A stretch of 18,658 nucleotides of DNA from assembly GCA_026390535.1 (NCBI GenBank), contig JAPLFT010000004.1, positions 1 through 18,658 of the forward strand, read 5' to 3'. A program made the translations under genes and the position numbers. The stretch comes from Pseudomonadota bacterium. GTDB taxonomy: Bacteria; Bdellovibrionota; JAFGOL01. Below, piece by piece: positions 15,813-18,658 of this stretch; position 1 is the first letter of the stretch, and every line of letters starts with the position of its first letter. The notes beneath the pieces are model-generated. The model saw only the letters and a list, made by a program, of their open reading frames with translations, was not told the origin of the DNA and made no database searches.

Positions 15813-16445
15813 ATGAATATGAATCGCGTATATAGATTAACAGAATGGATAAGAAAAAGACGGATGAAAAAGTTCATTAACATCCTTAATCCTGATGAGT
15901 CAACAACTATATTGGATGTTGGTGGGACGTCTAAAAATTGGGATTTACTCGATTATAAATGTAAATCAAATATCATTTTACTTAATATTGAAGACTTTCA
16001 ACAAACAGAGTGGTGTTCCCCCTATAAATTCGTCAAAGGAGATGGAAGGTATTTAGATTATCTGGATAAATCATTTGATATTGCTTTCTCAAATTCTGTG
16101 ATAGAGCATGTTGGAAATTATGAAGATCAGAAAAGATTTGCTGATGAAATACTGAGAGTCGGAAAAAAGGTTTGGGTTCAGACTCCGGCGAAGTCATTTT
16201 TCGTAGAACCTCATCTGATCTGTTTTTTCATTCATCATTTCCCCCCTAAAATCCAAGAGGCTACCATTCGATATTTTAGCTTATGGGGTTTAATAACCAA
16301 ACCATCAAGAGAGCGATCAAAAGAATTTTTGAGGAGTATAAGATTACTAAATTATCGAGAGATTAAAGCTTTGTTTCCATCTTGCAAAATATATAAGGAA
16401 CGATTTATATTTTTTACCAAATCGTATATAGTGGTCAGATTATAA
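15813..16445 (+). CDS. Class I SAM-dependent methyltransferase
   Basis: This is a small (210-residue) Rossmann methyltransferase with motif I ILDVGGTSKNW at residues 33-43 and an acidic residue after strand two (NIEDF). The Methyltransf_11-like stretch DIAFSNSVIEHVGNYEDQKR follows, then LRVGKKVWVQTPAKSFFVEPHL. Neighbouring genes suggest a sugar O- or N-methylation, but the acceptor is unknown. It starts two bases after the stop of the dead wecB fragment. A weak GAGAAAG is the only ribosome site, so translation may have been coupled to wecB; a second ATG is two codons in. An insertion sequence has landed exactly at its stop codon without damaging it. The protein appears complete. Confidence 0.82.
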   Translation: MNMNRVYRLTEWIRKRRMKKFINILNPDESTTILDVGGTSKNWDLLDYKCKSNIILLNIEDFQQTEWCSPYKFVKGDGRYLDYLDKSFDIAFSNSVIEHVGNYEDQKRFADEILRVGKKVWVQTPAKSFFVEPHLICFFIHHFPPKIQEATIRYFSLWGLITKPSRERSKEFLRSIRLLNYREIKALFPSCKIYKERFIFFTKSYIVVRL

Positions 16446-16451
16446 TTAACT

Positions 16452-17561
16452 GAGGGGTGTGCATAATTAAAGGAACACAGTCAACAAATGTGAAATGTTA
16501 TGAAATGGCAAACCATATATGCTGTTCATCAACAACGCTAACTGTGTTAACATCACCCCAAAGGCTAAGAAACTCTTTACATTACTTTTACCCTTTACTG
16601 GCAACTGCTTATGATTATCTGTTGTATCTAACAAACGACTAATAAGGTCAAACATTGGTTCTATTATTGCTTTGCGATTCTTTAAGCACAACCAAGATAT
16701 ACATTCTCTTGTGAACTGACGATAGGTTTCTCCTATTGCTTTCTTTACTCGTATTGCTGGAGTAACTAGAAGAATGCCCTTTTGGGCATAAGCTCTTATT
16801 TTATCAAAGTCTGTGTAACCATCGTCTGTTATAATGTAACCTGTGTTCATACCAAATATAGCTTCATCCTTGAACTTTATGACTTCATGTTCGCTGACTG
16901 AAGCTGTATTTACTTCCAACAGGATTGGGAAACCACTGGATGTGCAGGTATTATGCAACGCATACCCAAACACCCATCCATGATATGCACTTTTGCCCCA
17001 TGTAGCATCTGTGTCTAGGTTTCGTAGTTTCTCTGGAATATGATTGTTTTGCATGTCTTTCTTATGCCAGACAGGTCCTTTGGCTTTGAAAAGGCTTTTA
17101 TCCTCATATATGGCTTCTGTTTGGAATTCTTCCCCTAGTGGAGAAACCCATTGTCCTGTGAATGCAACGAATTGCTTAATCACTTCATAAAGTGCTTTGA
17201 AGCGACGAGATAATGTCCAACGAGAAGGAATATCAGAGAAACCAAGCTTCTGAGCTTCGTTTGTATTGAGTTTTAACCATCTGTTCATAGCCTTAAAAGC
17301 AAAGCATCTTTTGAGAATCATAATGGCAAAGAAGCATATCAAAGAGCGAGTTTCATAACCAAATGGATGCCCTGGTTGTTTAGTTTGTGTTAGAGAGTCT
17401 TGGAATTCATCTATCAGATTAAGCGTAAAAGTGATATAATCATCTTTGTTTGGATAAGGCATATAATTATCCTTTCATGGAATTGTTAATGTTTTTCCCC
17501 ATGATAGGATATGCCTTATCTCTTAATTTTTCAATAGGGTTGTTAATTATGCACACCCCTC
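16452..17561 (-). mobile_element. Complete insertion sequence, 1110 bp, with 8-bp target duplication
   Basis: The ends are perfect 19-bp inverted repeats, GAGGGGTGTGCATAATTAA (16452-16470) and its complement (17543-17561). AATTAACT lies outside both ends (16444-16451 and 17562-17569), an exact 8-bp target duplication that begins in the stop codon of the methyltransferase gene. One full transposase gene fills it. Sequence and ends appear intact, so this is probably a recent and possibly active insertion. I place it in the IS4/IS5-like DDE_Tnp_1 superfamily without naming a subgroup. Confidence 0.9.
16467..17462 (-). CDS. DDE transposase (IS4/IS5-like superfamily)
   Basis: The 331-residue transposase starts MPYPNKDDYITFTLNLIDEF. 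An N-terminal domain of about 110 residues includes RSLICFFAIMILKRC and SRWTLSRRFKALY. The RNase-H-like catalytic core follows: likely D121 (YEDKSLFKA), D213 or D214 (YIITDDGYTD) and E268 (KNRKAIIEPMFDLISRLL), where the last motif is the E-helix of this superfamily. The stop codon (16467-16469) lies inside the left inverted repeat, an economical arrangement typical of compact elements. No lesion is visible. It runs opposite to the polysaccharide genes and separates the methyltransferase from the WecG-type gene. Confidence 0.88.
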   Translation of the reverse strand: MPYPNKDDYITFTLNLIDEFQDSLTQTKQPGHPFGYETRSLICFFAIMILKRCFAFKAMNRWLKLNTNEAQKLGFSDIPSRWTLSRRFKALYEVIKQFVAFTGQWVSPLGEEFQTEAIYEDKSLFKAKGPVWHKKDMQNNHIPEKLRNLDTDATWGKSAYHGWVFGYALHNTCTSSGFPILLEVNTASVSEHEVIKFKDEAIFGMNTGYIITDDGYTDFDKIRAYAQKGILLVTPAIRVKKAIGETYRQFTRECISWLCLKNRKAIIEPMFDLISRLLDTTDNHKQLPVKGKSNVKSFLAFGVMLTQLALLMNSIYGLPFHNISHLLTVFL

Positions 17562-17589
17562 AATTAACTATGCTAGGATATCAATATAC

Positions 17590-17716
17590 GGTTCTTTGGT
17601 AAGTTATTATAAAAGGTAATCACAATGCGGAATTGGCATTTTAAGTCTGTTGGTAAATTTATAAAGGCTAAACGCATGTGTGGATTGGATTTTCCTGAAT
17701 CTGTTACTAAAGAACC
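17590..17716. mobile_element. MITE-like element, family A copy 2 (127 bp, older)
   Basis: It begins GGTTCTTTGGTAA and ends GTTACTAAAGAACC, imperfect inverted ends of the same type as 9474-9614. Flanks CAATATAC (17582-17589) and CGATATAC (17717-17724) match at 7 of 8 positions, a decayed target duplication. It aligns with copy 1 in the same orientation and shares CTGTTGGTAAATTTAT in the middle and GGATT...CTGAAT...GTTAC toward the right end. Mutated ends, mutated duplication and internal divergence make it the older insertion. It lies immediately upstream of the ribosome site of the WecG-type gene and is non-coding. Confidence 0.8.
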
Positions 17717-17740
17717 CGATATACTGACAGGAATAAAAAG

Positions 17741-18553
17741 ATGAAAGCCAATGATGTAAAAAAAACAAATTTCATGGGTATTGAGATTGTCAACGAAACT
17801 AAAGATGATCTTGTAAAGATATTAATTAATAGAGTTATGAAAAGGGACAATATAAGTCTTATGTCGATTAACTTAACAGCAATAAGCCATTTTACTTTAG
17901 AGATGTTTTCCTATCTTGACAAATTCGATTATGTAACTGCTGATGGCATGGGGGTTGTAAAATTTTCAAAACTAATAGGAAATAAGCTAATAGAAGACGG
18001 ATATATTCCAGCAATATGCAATAAACTTCTACATGAAGCAAATAAACTACATCTAAGAGTTTTCTTATTAGGTGCAACAGAAGAGATCAATAATGAGGCA
18101 GTAGCACGCGTTTTAGAAAAATATCCAGGATTGGGGGCTTGTGCAGGTAGAAATGGATACTTTCACTTTGATGAACTAAACGTGATACTAAGCGAAGTAA
18201 GAGAATTTAACCCACATATAATATTAATTGGTATTTCATCTCCAAACAAAGAAAGAATAATTAATAAGATAAAACAAATGGACTTTCATTCAATAAACAT
18301 AGCATGTGGCGGATATTTAGATATATTAGGGGGAAAAGTAAAGGATGCTCCCCAAATAGTAAGAAAGCTAGCAATTCATTGGTTATATAGATTTATTCAG
18401 GAACCCAAGAGATTATATCGCCCAATGCTGATTTCTGGGTTGAAATTTCTTTTTTTTATATGTCCTATATATTTATATCATAAGGTGTTTAAAGGTCGGA
18501 ATTTAACACTAAAAGAAATATTAGACATTATTGGAAATAACTCTATGATTTGA
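17741..18553 (+). CDS. WecG/TagA/CpsF family glycosyltransferase (GT26)
   Basis: This enzyme probably transfers a ManNAc- or GlcNAc-type sugar to a lipid-linked acceptor at the inner membrane. Family signatures are clear: FDYVTADGMGVVKFSKLIG with the proposed catalytic D68, then LRVFLLGATEEINNEAVARV, IILIGISSPNKERIINK, and ACGGYLDILGGKVKDAPQIV followed by WLYRFIQEPKRLYRP. AGGA lies eight bases before the ATG. At 270 residues it is somewhat longer than usual. The extra tail is KVFKGRNLTLKEILD plus eight residues (IIGNNSMI) and the stop supplied by the 132-bp repeat at 18527. The native C-terminus may therefore have been replaced, though the conserved core is intact. A MITE and an IS separate it from upstream genes, so its promoter may be new. 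Confidence 0.88.
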   Translation: MKANDVKKTNFMGIEIVNETKDDLVKILINRVMKRDNISLMSINLTAISHFTLEMFSYLDKFDYVTADGMGVVKFSKLIGNKLIEDGYIPAICNKLLHEANKLHLRVFLLGATEEINNEAVARVLEKYPGLGACAGRNGYFHFDELNVILSEVREFNPHIILIGISSPNKERIINKIKQMDFHSINIACGGYLDILGGKVKDAPQIVRKLAIHWLYRFIQEPKRLYRPMLISGLKFLFFICPIYLYHKVFKGRNLTLKEILDIIGNNSMI

Positions 18554-18658
18554 CCTAAGCCTAGATAACAAGCGGGATGAGCCGTTTTTCCTAGTGAAAT
18601 GCTGTAATCCCTTGCCAATACTGGTTTTGGGTTACATTTTGTGCTTATTTCCAATAAT
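18527..18658. repeat. 132-bp inverted-end repeat, family B copy 2 (window end)
   Basis: It runs from ATTATTGGAAATAA to TTATTTCCAATAAT, identical by eye to the reverse complement of 14696-14827. It supplies the last codons and stop of the WecG-type gene. The window stops exactly on its final base, so the right flank and any target duplication cannot be seen. Both copies have TAGAC just outside the left end on the + strand, although the element is inverted between them. Confidence 0.7.

Noticed and set aside
16457..16642. Plus-strand 61-residue open frame at the left end of the 1110-bp IS
   Set aside because: It lies opposite the transposase C-terminus and starts in the inverted repeat; a shadow.

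Overview
The window is a surface-polysaccharide biosynthesis locus (O-antigen, capsule or exopolysaccharide) from an AT-rich bacterium. All intact cargo genes are on the + strand, and mobile and repetitive DNA runs through the 3' half. The gene set (Wzx flippase, Wzy-type protein, GT4 and WecG/TagA glycosyltransferases, nucleotide-sugar SDR enzymes, an FrhB-like protein next to a pyruvyl transferase) and the Shine-Dalgarno spacing point to a bacterium, probably an anaerobe. The sequence alone does not settle the phylum.

Layout. 1-1982 is visibly GC-richer: one intact NAD-dependent sugar epimerase (67-993), then a decayed UDP-glucuronate-4-epimerase-like pseudogene with three 1-nt deletions and two nonsense codons. 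1983-2174 is a degraded reading frame whose stop overlaps the next start. 2171-9464 is a tight AT-rich operon: hexapeptide acetyltransferase, flippase, iron-sulfur FrhB-like protein, polysaccharide pyruvyl transferase, a possible 50-residue membrane peptide, GT4 glycosyltransferase and O-antigen polymerase/ligase-like protein. 9474-9614 is a MITE-like element with 17-bp inverted ends and a perfect 8-bp target duplication. It is followed by a 38-codon epimerase stub (9638-9754). 9883-13791 holds a sugar 4-epimerase and a three-gene module (4,6-dehydratase, non-hydrolysing 2-epimerase, RmlD-like reductase). By family logic this module makes a UDP-2-acetamido-2,6-dideoxy-L-hexose (L-RhaNAc or L-QuiNAc more likely than L-FucNAc).

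13792-17740 is a mobile-element zone. It holds a broken IS3-family element on the minus strand, the 3' third of a wecB-type epimerase, an intact methyltransferase, and a complete 1110-bp DDE insertion sequence with 19-bp perfect ends and an 8-bp target duplication. A second, older copy of the 9474-type MITE follows. The window closes with a WecG/TagA/CpsF glycosyltransferase. Its last codons and stop lie in a 132-bp repeat with 14-bp inverted ends. An identical, inverted copy of that repeat interrupts the IS3 transposase.

Working model: the enzymes at 67-993 and 9883-13791 supply activated sugars. GT4, WecG and unseen transferases build the repeat unit. The pyruvyl, acetyl and methyl transferases may decorate it, Wzx flips it and the Wzy-like protein polymerises or ligates it. 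Several nucleotide-sugar genes (1005-1982, 9638-9754, 15511-15810) are dead, while the assembly genes are intact. This fits a locus that has recently changed its sugar composition.
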